Source: a virus | Strand: one strand, 5' to 3' | Virus record (IMG/VR): IMGVR_UViG_3300021962_000683 | Location: 1-23,013 of that record | DNA: 23,013 nucleotides | Shown here: piece by piece, positions 1 through 5,860 of the stretch | Layout: every line of letters starts with the position of its first letter | Position numbering within the stretch: position 1 is the first letter of the stretch | Made by a program: the position numbers and the translations under genes | Notes under the pieces: model-generated | The model's database searches: none | The model's input: only the letters and a program-made list of their open reading frames with translations | Told to the model about the DNA's origin: nothing

Positions 1-37
1 TGACATAATATCAGCAATGAGATATTGTGTTATGTCA
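1..37. repeat. Inverted repeat / hairpin at window edge
   Basis: TGACATAA at 1-8 is perfectly complementary to TTATGTCA at 30-37. Inside it, TATC at 9-12 can pair with GATA at 21-24, leaving a 5-base bulge on the 3' side. It lies inside the partial upstream reading frame and has no following T-run, so it is not a classical terminator. It may extend upstream of the window. Its role is unknown. Confidence 0.5.
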
Positions 38-112
38 TTAAGAAAAGCAAGAATAAAAAATTATGAACCAACTCAACTATATTCAGATAGCAATTTTAAT
101 ATATTTACGTAA
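2..112 (+). CDS. 3' end of an upstream gene (partial)
   Basis: An open frame runs from the first bases of the window to a TAA at 110-112. It encodes about 36 residues ending in SDSNFNIFT. It probably is the C-terminus of a gene beginning upstream, because no ribosome binding site precedes the internal ATGs at 17 and 32. The peptide is basic in the middle (SLRKARIKNYE) and matches no family I can name. A short gene starting at 17 is possible but less likely. It ends 22 bases before the next start. Confidence 0.4.
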   Translation, partial: DIISAMRYCVMSLRKARIKNYEPTQLYSDSNFNIFT

Positions 113-115
113 ATA
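102..115. repeat. Perfect 14-base palindrome
   Basis: TATTTACGTAAATA reads identically on both strands. It spans the stop codon of the upstream frame and lies about 20 bases before the first complete gene. It could be a dimeric protein-binding site ahead of the structural operon. It could also be chance in AT-rich DNA, since only the central ACGT is compositionally unusual. Confidence 0.4.
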
Positions 116-134
116 ATAACAATGAGGTAAAAAT

Positions 135-386
135 ATGGGTGGTGCGGCAAGAATAATTAAAAGCGTTTTTTCAAGTCCAAAACCAGCGCCAGTAGTACAA
201 CAAGTAGAAGCACCTAAAGCAGAACCAGCGCAAATGGCTGATGCAACAGGACAAACAAAAGCAAAACTTATGGGTTCTGGTTATGGTGGTTCAACTATTA
301 TGTCTACTGCGGCAGGTGTTGAAGATGAAGCAAATGTAAGCAAAACTGTATTAGGCGGCGGAAGAAAAAGAAAAATTAGAGCATAG
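135..386 (+). CDS. Small virion-type protein upstream of portal (T7 gp6.7-position)
   Basis: An 83-residue protein starts at ATG 135 with GAGG at 124-127 as ribosome binding site. Residues 1-12 form a short amphipathic segment (MGGAARIIKSVF). Residues 15-45 are rich in Pro, Ala, Gln and Glu. Residues 50-76 carry a conserved tail with GVEDEANVSKTVLGGG, followed by a basic end (RKRKIRA). The same tail recurs in the gene at 805-1014. By position it matches T7 gene 6.7, whose product is a small virion protein near the portal. That equivalence is inferred from gene order and the small disordered character, not from clear sequence similarity. The stop overlaps the next start by one base (TAGTG), so translation is probably coupled. 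Confidence 0.75.
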   Translation: MGGAARIIKSVFSSPKPAPVVQQVEAPKAEPAQMADATGQTKAKLMGSGYGGSTIMSTAAGVEDEANVSKTVLGGGRKRKIRA

Positions 387-814
387 TGATAGTTGCTGTT
401 ACAGATGAAAAATGGCGCAATCGTATTTTTGATTATGTAAAAGTAAAAGCACATATTAATCAAGATTTAAACAATCAATTTTCTTTTATAGGTTTTGTAG
501 AAAATGATAATATTTTAGGTGGTTTAATATTTTCTGATTATGATGGTCATAATATTTTTGTGCATTTAGCTTTAGAAACTCCTAAAGTTTGTCAAAGAAG
601 ATTTATTAAAATGATGTTTTCCTACTGTTTTAATCAATTAAAATGTAGTAGAATGACAGCAATGTGCGTAAATGGTTACACCAGAAATGAAAGATTGTTA
701 AAAGGTGTTGGATTTACAAAAGAAGGTGTTATAAGAAAAGTTATGAAAGTCAAAGATAAATTTGTAGATAGTGCAATTTATGGAATGTTAAAGGAGGAAT
801 GCAAATGGGTATGA
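386..814 (+). CDS. GNAT-like acetyltransferase-fold protein (T7 gp7-position)
   Basis: A 142-residue protein starts at GTG 386, overlapping the preceding TAG stop. No other start gives a full-length product, because the next in-frame Met is beyond residue 70. The second half resembles GNAT N-acetyltransferases: a helix around residues 67-86 (CQRRFIKMMFSYCFNQL), the strand CSRMTAMCV (87-95), then NERLLKGVGFTKEG (101-114), which fits the GNAT motif B arrangement of a helix followed by a GF strand, and a closing strand DSAIYGML. The usual acetyl-CoA loop (Q/RxxGxG/A) is not obvious, so enzymatic activity is uncertain. It sits between the two small motif-sharing proteins and upstream of portal, where T7 encodes the host-range protein gp7. 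A virion or host-modifying role is inferred. Confidence 0.7.
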   Translation: MIVAVTDEKWRNRIFDYVKVKAHINQDLNNQFSFIGFVENDNILGGLIFSDYDGHNIFVHLALETPKVCQRRFIKMMFSYCFNQLKCSRMTAMCVNGYTRNERLLKGVGFTKEGVIRKVMKVKDKFVDSAIYGMLKEECKWV

Positions 815-1014
815 AATCAGCACCACAAATGCCACCACCAGTAGATACTTCTGTACAAGACAAAGTTGATGCTTCCGAAGCAAAATTAGAAGCAGAAAAA
901 CAAAAATCTTTATCAAGAAAAAAACAAGGAATGTACGGAACAATTTTAACAAGTGGACAAGGCGTTGAGGACGAAGCATCTACATCTAAAACAGTTTTAG
1001 GTGGCGGTGTATAA
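805..1014 (+). CDS. Small virion-type protein upstream of portal (T7 gp7.3-position)
   Basis: A product of 69 residues is predicted with the start at ATG 805. A strong ribosome binding site, AAGGAGG at 791-797, leaves only one base before the ATG at 799 but seven before 805, so 805 is preferred. It overlaps the end of the preceding gene. The N-terminus is Pro/Met-rich, the middle is a charged helix (KVDASEAKLEAEKQK), and the end is YGTILTSGQGVEDEASTSKT followed by VLGGGV. The last 16 positions closely match the protein at 135-386. Position just before portal matches T7 gene 7.3, a small virion protein needed for tail attachment or ejection. Function is inferred from position only. Confidence 0.75.
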   Translation: MGMKSAPQMPPPVDTSVQDKVDASEAKLEAEKQKSLSRKKQGMYGTILTSGQGVEDEASTSKTVLGGGV

Positions 1015-1024
1015 ATAAAATACT

Positions 1025-2686
1025 ATGGCAACATACGAGTATATTAAAAAACGAGTTGATGCGTTAGCATCTGATAGAGGTACGTGGGAAGTAAACTGGC
1101 AAGAAATTCTTGATTATGTTATGCCACGTAAAGCAGATGTTGTTACTTTAAGAACAAAAGGTGAAAAACGTACAGAAGTTTTATTTGACAGTACAGCAAT
1201 AACTGCTTGTAATTTATTAGCCGCAAGTTTACACGGAACACTTACATCACCATCACTACCTTGGTTTTCAATTAAATTACGAGATGAAGATTTAAACAAA
1301 AGTAGAGATGTACAATTATGGTTAGAAGATACAGGAAGAAGAATGTATGACACTTTTAACGAAACAAATTTTAACACAGAAGTACACGAATTATATCTTG
1401 ATCTATGTTCAATAGGTACAGCCGCAATATTTGTAGAAGAAGGAAATAATGGTTTTGATAAAGATGGAATACACTTTAACACATTACACATTGCAGAATA
1501 TTATATTCAAGAAAACATAAATGGAAAAGTTGATACACTTTATAGAAAATATAAATTAACAGCTAGACAAGCTGTACAAGAATTCGGTGAAAAAAATGTA
1601 GGTGAAAAAATTTTAAAATCGGCAAAAGAAAAACCAGATCAAAAATTTAATTTTATACACGCAGTAGAACCAACAGAAGATTACAAAAGAGCAGTAGGTA
1701 AATCAGCAACTAAATTACCTTTTCATTCTTGTCACGTTTGCGAAGAAGATAAAATGGTAGTTAGAACAGGTGGATACAATGAGTTTCCATACTTAGTACC
1801 TAGATGGTCAAAAGCAACTGGTGAAATTTTTGGTAGATCACCAAGTTACAATGCATTACCAGATATTAAAACTTTAAACAAAGCAGTTGAGATTGGATTA
1901 AAAGCGTGGGCAAAAGCAATAGATCCACCATTACTTGTTCAAGATGATGGTGTTATAGGTAGAGTTAGAACTACACCTGCTGGTATTACAATTATTAGAA
2001 ATGATGGTGCAATTAAACCATTACAAATTGGATCTAATTGGCAAATAACAGATTTAAAAGAAAATCAATTACGTACTGCTATTAGACAAGCATATTATTC
2101 AGATCAATTACAATTACAAGACGGGCCACAAATGACAGCAACAGAAGTACAAGTTAGATATGAATTAATGCAAAGATTACTTGGCCCAACATTAGGTAGA
2201 TTTCAAACAGAATTTTTAAATCCATTAATTGAACGTATATTTGGTATTATGTATCGTTCAGGTGCATTAAACAAAGCACCATCAAGTATTGATGATGCAA
2301 AAATAGATATTGAATATGTTGGCCCATTAGCACGTTCACAAAGAATGGAAGAAGCAGTTGCTATAGAAAGATTATATCAATTAGCAATGAACATTGGACA
2401 AGTAGATCCTGCTATTATGGATAATATAGATCACGACGAAGCAATAAGAATGAGAGCAAAATTATTAGGTGTACCTAAAACAATTATGAAAGATCCAAAT
2501 GATGTTAATGACATTAGAGAACAAAGAGCAATGATGCAACAAGCACAACAACAAGCACAATTACAACAAGCCCAAGCACAAACAGCTTTAACACAAGGAC
2601 AAGCAATGAACCAGTTAGGCCAACCACAAGCGCAAGAAGGAATGGAACAAGCAGAACAAGCCGCTAGAGAACAAGGTTTAATTTAA
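1025..2686 (+). CDS. Portal (head-tail connector) protein, T7 gp8 family
   Basis: This is the dodecameric portal through which DNA is packaged and ejected, and the joint between head and tail. The 553-residue length agrees with T7 gp8 (536). The N-terminus (YIKKRVDALASDRGTWEVNW, residues 6-25), the following QEILDYVMPRK and the segment TACNLLAASLHGTLTSPSLP (around residues 60-79) are characteristic of podoviral head-to-tail connectors. FPYLVPRWSKATGEIFGRSP and the later QTEFLNPLIERIFGIMYRSG also fit the family. The last 55 residues are Gln/Ala-rich, as is common in this family. There is only a weak ribosome binding site upstream of ATG 1025, 11 bases after the previous stop. It is followed by the Bbp19-like gene and scaffold, the standard order for capsid assembly. 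Confidence 0.95.
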   Translation: MATYEYIKKRVDALASDRGTWEVNWQEILDYVMPRKADVVTLRTKGEKRTEVLFDSTAITACNLLAASLHGTLTSPSLPWFSIKLRDEDLNKSRDVQLWLEDTGRRMYDTFNETNFNTEVHELYLDLCSIGTAAIFVEEGNNGFDKDGIHFNTLHIAEYYIQENINGKVDTLYRKYKLTARQAVQEFGEKNVGEKILKSAKEKPDQKFNFIHAVEPTEDYKRAVGKSATKLPFHSCHVCEEDKMVVRTGGYNEFPYLVPRWSKATGEIFGRSPSYNALPDIKTLNKAVEIGLKAWAKAIDPPLLVQDDGVIGRVRTTPAGITIIRNDGAIKPLQIGSNWQITDLKENQLRTAIRQAYYSDQLQLQDGPQMTATEVQVRYELMQRLLGPTLGRFQTEFLNPLIERIFGIMYRSGALNKAPSSIDDAKIDIEYVGPLARSQRMEEAVAIERLYQLAMNIGQVDPAIMDNIDHDEAIRMRAKLLGVPKTIMKDPNDVNDIREQRAMMQQAQQQAQLQQAQAQTALTQGQAMNQLGQPQAQEGMEQAEQAAREQGLI

Positions 2687-2689
2687 TTT

Positions 2690-2908
2690 ATGGATATTGA
2701 CAATAAAGATCATATAGAATTAAAAAAAGATTACCAACATACGTTTGATACACCAGAAGGTAAAAGAGTGTTAGCTGATTTACAGTCAGCTTACTATCAT
2801 AGATTATCTTATACAAAAGATGATCCTTATGAAACAGCATTTCGTGAAGGACAACGAAATGTAATAATCAGAATAATCAACTTAATAAAGGAGGAAAAAG
2901 ATGTCTGA
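2690..2908 (+). CDS. Bbp19-like small protein between portal and scaffold
   Basis: A 72-residue protein starts 4 bases after the portal stop. The pattern YQHTFDTPEGKRVLADLQSA, then a His and Tyr-containing stretch, then DPYETAFREGQRNVIIRI matches the small phage family typified by Bbp19 of Bordetella phage BPP-1. I recognise it from the TPEGKRVL and FREGQR signatures. Members usually lie between portal and scaffold/capsid genes, as here. The biochemical role of the family is not established to my knowledge. Its end overlaps the scaffold start by 8 bases, and the scaffold ribosome binding site lies inside this gene. Confidence 0.75.
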   Translation: MDIDNKDHIELKKDYQHTFDTPEGKRVLADLQSAYYHRLSYTKDDPYETAFREGQRNVIIRIINLIKEEKDV

Positions 2909-3710
2909 TGAACAAATGACCACAAACGACAATTCAGTACAAGAACAAGTTAGTACGGTACTTGGATCGGGAAGTGATAATCAAGATTGGAAAACGGCAC
3001 TCCCAGATGAACTAAAAAATGATGCTACATTGCAAAACTTTAAAGATATAGAAAGTTTAGCAAAAACAGTTGTACATCAACAAAAAGTTTTAGGTAGTAG
3101 AATACCATTACCTAAAAATGATGATGAGTATAACGAAGTTTATACTAAATTAGGAAGACCAGAAGATCCTAGTAAGTATGAAGTTAATATTCCACAAGAC
3201 TATGAACAATTCTTTAAAAAAGAAAATGTTGATGAGTTTAAAAACGTAGCGCATAAAATAGGTTTAAATAACAAACAAGTTAATGCTTTATTAGACTATC
3301 AAGTTAATAGCATTAAATATGAAATGCAAAATGAACCTGCTAGTATTGCGGCAGAAAAAGATCAAACTGAACAAACTCTAAAACAAGAGTGGGGGTATGA
3401 TTACGATAAAAACGTAAGAGCCGCTACAAGAGCATTAAATGTTTATGGTGATGATGAATTAAGAGATTTAATCAATAATACATCTGCTGGTAATAATCCT
3501 GCTGTTATTAAATTTTTTGCTAAATTAGGTGCAGAAATTACAGAAGATATGGCTAAAAATACACAAAATAATAGATTAGCTGTATCACCTTTAGATGCAA
3601 AAGATGAGATTAATAAAATTATGCTAGACGCAAGTCATCCTTATCATAAAGGCGATCAAATGGCTGTTGAAAAAATGCGACAGTTACACGAAAAAGCATA
3701 TGGTGTTTAA
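2901..3710 (+). CDS. Scaffolding protein (capsid assembly, T7 gp9-like)
   Basis: A 269-residue acidic protein without hydrophobic segments. It starts at ATG 2901 with a very good ribosome binding site (AAAGGAGG ending at 2894). The N-terminus is a low-complexity Gln/Asn/Asp/Ser region. Then comes LPDELKNDATLQNFKDIESL, followed by AKTVVHQQKVLGSRIPLP and KLGRPEDPSKYEV, which are hallmarks of podoviral scaffold proteins. The C-terminal part is helical and ends in a short basic helix (MRQLHEKAYGV), the kind of tail that contacts the capsid protein in other scaffolds. It directs capsid protein into procapsids and is then lost. It directly precedes the leader and capsid gene. Confidence 0.9.
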   Translation: MSDEQMTTNDNSVQEQVSTVLGSGSDNQDWKTALPDELKNDATLQNFKDIESLAKTVVHQQKVLGSRIPLPKNDDEYNEVYTKLGRPEDPSKYEVNIPQDYEQFFKKENVDEFKNVAHKIGLNNKQVNALLDYQVNSIKYEMQNEPASIAAEKDQTEQTLKQEWGYDYDKNVRAATRALNVYGDDELRDLINNTSAGNNPAVIKFFAKLGAEITEDMAKNTQNNRLAVSPLDAKDEINKIMLDASHPYHKGDQMAVEKMRQLHEKAYGV

Positions 3711-3720
3711 TTAATAATTG

Positions 3721-3729
3721 TGATATAAT
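3721..3729 (+). promoter_or_regulatory. Extended -10 promoter for the capsid transcript (predicted)
   Basis: TGATATAAT is a perfect match to the extended -10 form (TGnTATAAT) read by the host housekeeping sigma factor. No convincing -35 is seen 17 bases upstream, as is allowed for extended -10 promoters. It lies 11-19 bases after the scaffold stop. The expected transcription start, about 7 bases downstream near 3736, falls exactly where the structured leader begins. TATAAT alone would be common in this AT-rich DNA, so the call rests on the TG extension and the location. Confidence 0.5.
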
Positions 3730-3735
3730 TACAAC

Positions 3736-3915
3736 ACCGATTTCGCCCTATTAGGACAACGAGTAGGTAGCCGTGATGGCTTTAAACTTCCGATTGATCG
3801 TATCGTTTACGATAAGGTTTCCCGTAAGGACAAAAGCCGACATATAACGGAATATGCTATAGTATATTACATACGATAGCCCCTATTCTTAACTTTTAAT
3901 AGGAGGACATATAAA
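3736..3915 (+). ncRNA. Structured 5' leader RNA of the capsid gene (novel candidate)
   Basis: This 180-base stretch has no reading frame and is more GC-rich and hairpin-dense than any other gap. Predicted helices, in order: 3742-3745 with 3760-3763, enclosing 3747-3749 with 3753-3755; 3769-3772 with 3778-3781; 3797-3802 with 3808-3813; 3816-3820 with 3834-3838, enclosing 3822-3823 with 3828-3829 around a GUAA loop; 3851-3857 with 3862-3868; and 3882-3887 with 3898-3903. The first and fourth are equivalent: each has a C on the 5' side facing ACAA on the 3' side between an outer and an inner stem. I could not assign it to a riboswitch, ribozyme or tRNA class. It could regulate or stabilise capsid mRNA, or act as a free small RNA. 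Confidence 0.55.
3882..3906 (+). promoter_or_regulatory. Hairpin masking part of the capsid ribosome binding site
   Basis: CCTATT at 3882-3887 pairs perfectly with AATAGG at 3898-3903 across a 10-base loop. The Shine-Dalgarno sequence AGGAGG is 3901-3906, nine bases before ATG 3916, so its first half is inside the stem. The same CCTATT also occurs at 3747-3752 and could compete for the same partner. Melting or competition would adjust capsid translation, which is an inference. Confidence 0.5.
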
Positions 3916-4776
3916 ATGTCAGTACAAATAACAACAGCTTTTGTAGAACAATACAAAAGTAATGTGTTTCATTTGGCACAACAAAAAGGTTCTAGATTAA
4001 GAGATGCGGTAAGATCTGAAAGTGTTACAGGTAAATCGCATTTTTTTGAAAGAATTGGGTCAACTGCGGCACTAAAAAGAACTTCTAGACACGCTGATAC
4101 TCCAAGAGTAGATACGCCACACTCTAGAAGAAAAGTAACAATGGAGGACTACGATTGGGCAGATCTTATTGATCAAGAAGATAAAGTAAGAATGCTTATA
4201 TCACCTCAATCTGAATACGCTAAAGCGGGTGCTTATGCTATGGGTAGAGCTATGGACGACGCAATTATTGCGGCGGCTGTAGGCAATGCTCTTGCTGGAG
4301 TAAGTGGTGGAACAACTGTTCCATTACCTTCTGGTCAAAAAGTAGCTGTAGCGTCTTCTGGATTATCTGTAACAAAATTAATTTCTGCAAAAGAAATTAT
4401 TGATGCGGCAGATGTTGATCCAGATGAAGAAAGATATTTAATTTGTTCGGCTAAACAAATTTCTGATTTGTTAGCACTTACTCAAATTACTTCATCTGAC
4501 TACAATTCAGTTAAAGCGTTAGTACAAGGTCAAATTGATACGTTTATGGGTTTCAAGTTTATCAGAAGTGAAAGACTTGGAGTTGATGGATCTAGCAATA
4601 GACAAGTATTAGCATTCACAAAATCAGCAATGGGTTTGGCTGTCGGAAAAGATATGAGTACAAAAATATCTGAAAGAGCAGACAAAAACTATGCTACACA
4701 GGTATTTTTATCTATGACTATCGGCGCTACGAGAGTAGAAGACGAGAAAGTAGTAGAAATAGCTTGTCAAGAATAA
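3916..4776 (+). CDS. Major capsid protein
   Basis: A 286-residue protein, the shell subunit of the head. The start SVQITTAFVEQYKSNVFHLA, the motif QQKGSRLRDAVRSE and then KRTSRHADTPRVDTPHSRRK (about residues 55-74) followed by DYDWADLIDQEDKVRMLI are characteristic of a short capsid protein family common in marine podoviruses. It is well below the 345 residues of T7 gp10 and does not resemble it. An HK97-type fold is expected. A strong ribosome binding site AGGAGG lies at 3901-3906. Position after scaffold and before a 140-residue beta-rich protein matches the capsid/cement pair of phage BPP-1. It has its own predicted promoter, leader and terminator, consistent with the need for the highest expression in the cassette. 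There is no sign of a frameshifted long form. Confidence 0.92.
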   Translation: MSVQITTAFVEQYKSNVFHLAQQKGSRLRDAVRSESVTGKSHFFERIGSTAALKRTSRHADTPRVDTPHSRRKVTMEDYDWADLIDQEDKVRMLISPQSEYAKAGAYAMGRAMDDAIIAAAVGNALAGVSGGTTVPLPSGQKVAVASSGLSVTKLISAKEIIDAADVDPDEERYLICSAKQISDLLALTQITSSDYNSVKALVQGQIDTFMGFKFIRSERLGVDGSSNRQVLAFTKSAMGLAVGKDMSTKISERADKNYATQVFLSMTIGATRVEDEKVVEIACQE

Positions 4777-4787
4777 GGAGATAAATT

Positions 4788-5210
4788 ATGGCTAGTGTAA
4801 AAGGATCTAATTTTACCAACATAACTGCTGATCCAGTTGTAAAAACTTCATCACAGTATGCACACGGTAAATTAAGAATACAATACGACAGTTACGAGGC
4901 ATCTTCTTTGGCTAATCCATCTGATATTTCAGTTGCAAGATTACCAAAAGGCGCAGTAGTGTATGATGTAATCATTCATCACGACGCTTTAGGTTCTGGT
5001 GTAACTCTATCAGTAGGTGATAGCGGTAGTGCAACAAGATATATTGGTGCAACTGCGGCGGCAACTGCTGGTAAAGTAGTAATGTCAGAAGATGGCGCTA
5101 TTGACGGTTTCGGCTATGAAAATACTGCTGAAACAGATGTTTTAATTACTGTAGGCGGCGCTACTGCTACTGGTACAATTAAATGTACGGTAGTTTACGC
5201 TGTTGAGTAA
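4788..5210 (+). CDS. Putative capsid cement / decoration protein
   Basis: A 140-residue protein starts at ATG 4788 behind AAGGAG, 11 bases after the capsid stop. It is rich in Gly, Ala, Ser, Thr and Val, with alternating beta-strand patterns (GAVVYDVIIHHDAL, GVTLSVGDSGSATRYIGA, TDVLITVGGATATGTIKCTV) and no membrane segment or charged coil. These features, its length and its place directly after the capsid gene match phage cement proteins; BPP-1 has one of the same size in the same place. It would bind the outside of the shell and stabilise it. The assignment is by context and composition. A head fibre or head-closure protein is the alternative. A terminator follows 20 bases after its stop. 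Confidence 0.65.
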   Translation: MASVKGSNFTNITADPVVKTSSQYAHGKLRIQYDSYEASSLANPSDISVARLPKGAVVYDVIIHHDALGSGVTLSVGDSGSATRYIGATAAATAGKVVMSEDGAIDGFGYENTAETDVLITVGGATATGTIKCTVVYAVE

Positions 5211-5229
5211 TAACTAACTAAACAACTAT

Positions 5230-5265
5230 AAGGGGCGATATATATTGAATTATAGTCGCCCCTTT
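5230..5265 (+). terminator. Hairpin terminator after the capsid-cement pair
   Basis: AAGGGGCGA at 5230-5238 pairs perfectly with TCGCCCCTT at 5256-5264. TATA at 5239-5242 can continue the stem with TATA at 5251-5254, leaving one bulged G. The trailing T-run is short (TTT then GATAT), so termination may be partial, letting some transcription through into the tail genes. It is the only strong GC stem in an intergenic space outside the capsid leader. Confidence 0.75.
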
Positions 5266-5281
5266 GATATATTAATTTATT

Positions 5282-5860
5282 ATGGCTACAGAAGTATCAA
5301 TTTGTTCAAATGCACTAAGAAGATTAGGTGATGATCCAATTACTTCATTAACAGATGATACAGAAAGAGCCAGATTGTGTAATGCATTTTATGCAGACGC
5401 AAGAGATGCTTGTTTAAGATCTCACCCTTGGAATTTTGCAATTACAAGAGCAAGTTTAGCAAAATTATCAGATGCCCCAGCATACGGTTTTAATTATCAA
5501 TACTCATTACCAACAAATCCATATTGTTTAAGAGTATTAGAAATGGAATATAAAGATTACATTTTTAAAATTGAAAATGTAGCAACACACGGTAGAGTAT
5601 TATTAACAGACGAAGGTACTGCTAATATTTTATACATAGCAAGAATTACAGACACTAATTTATTTGATGCAATGTTTGTAGATGTTTTAACTGCAAAACT
5701 ATCTTTAGATTTAGCATATCCTGTAACTAACAGTATGCAAGTGCAACAACAAATGCAGAAACTCTATCAAGCAAAACTTTCTGAAGCACGTAGTATTGAC
5801 GGACAAGAAGGATTTATTGATGATCTTGTTTCTGATACATTTACGGACTTTAGAAAATAA
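5282..5860 (+). CDS. Tail tubular protein A (T7 gp11-like adaptor)
   Basis: A 192-residue protein, close to T7 gp11 (196). The N-terminus EVSICSNALRRLGDDPITSL, then DDTERARLCNAFYADARDAC and LRSHPWNFAITRASLA are the standard signature of this family. It forms a 12-fold ring under the portal that closes the head and receives the nozzle. A ribosome binding site is weak or absent before ATG 5282, after an AT-rich stretch following the terminator. Its TAA overlaps the ATG of the next gene by one base (TAATG), so the adaptor and nozzle proteins are translationally coupled. Confidence 0.93.
   Translation: MATEVSICSNALRRLGDDPITSLTDDTERARLCNAFYADARDACLRSHPWNFAITRASLAKLSDAPAYGFNYQYSLPTNPYCLRVLEMEYKDYIFKIENVATHGRVLLTDEGTANILYIARITDTNLFDAMFVDVLTAKLSLDLAYPVTNSMQVQQQMQKLYQAKLSEARSIDGQEGFIDDLVSDTFTDFRK

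Noticed and set aside
1-37. Inverted repeat at the window start as a rho-independent terminator
   Set aside because: It is AT-rich, has a large bulge, no T-run, and lies within an open reading frame.
799-801. ATG 799 as start of the second small pre-portal protein
   Set aside because: Only one base separates it from AAGGAGG at 791-797; ATG 805 has normal spacing.
1114-1491. 125-residue minus-strand frame inside portal
   Set aside because: It lies inside a certain gene on the opposite strand, with no start signal and no recognisable protein pattern.
3851-3870. CTATAG in the capsid leader as a T7-type phage RNA polymerase promoter
   Set aside because: The surrounding bases do not resemble known T7/SP6 promoters, no second copy was found before other gene blocks, and the bases form a 7-bp hairpin instead.
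3736-3915. tRNA, hammerhead, HDV-like, twister or glutamine-riboswitch identity for the capsid leader
   Set aside because: No cloverleaf, no CUGAUGA/GAAA core, no matching HDV or twister core, and the GTAGG segment alone is not enough for the glutamine riboswitch, which needs conserved closing strands missing here.
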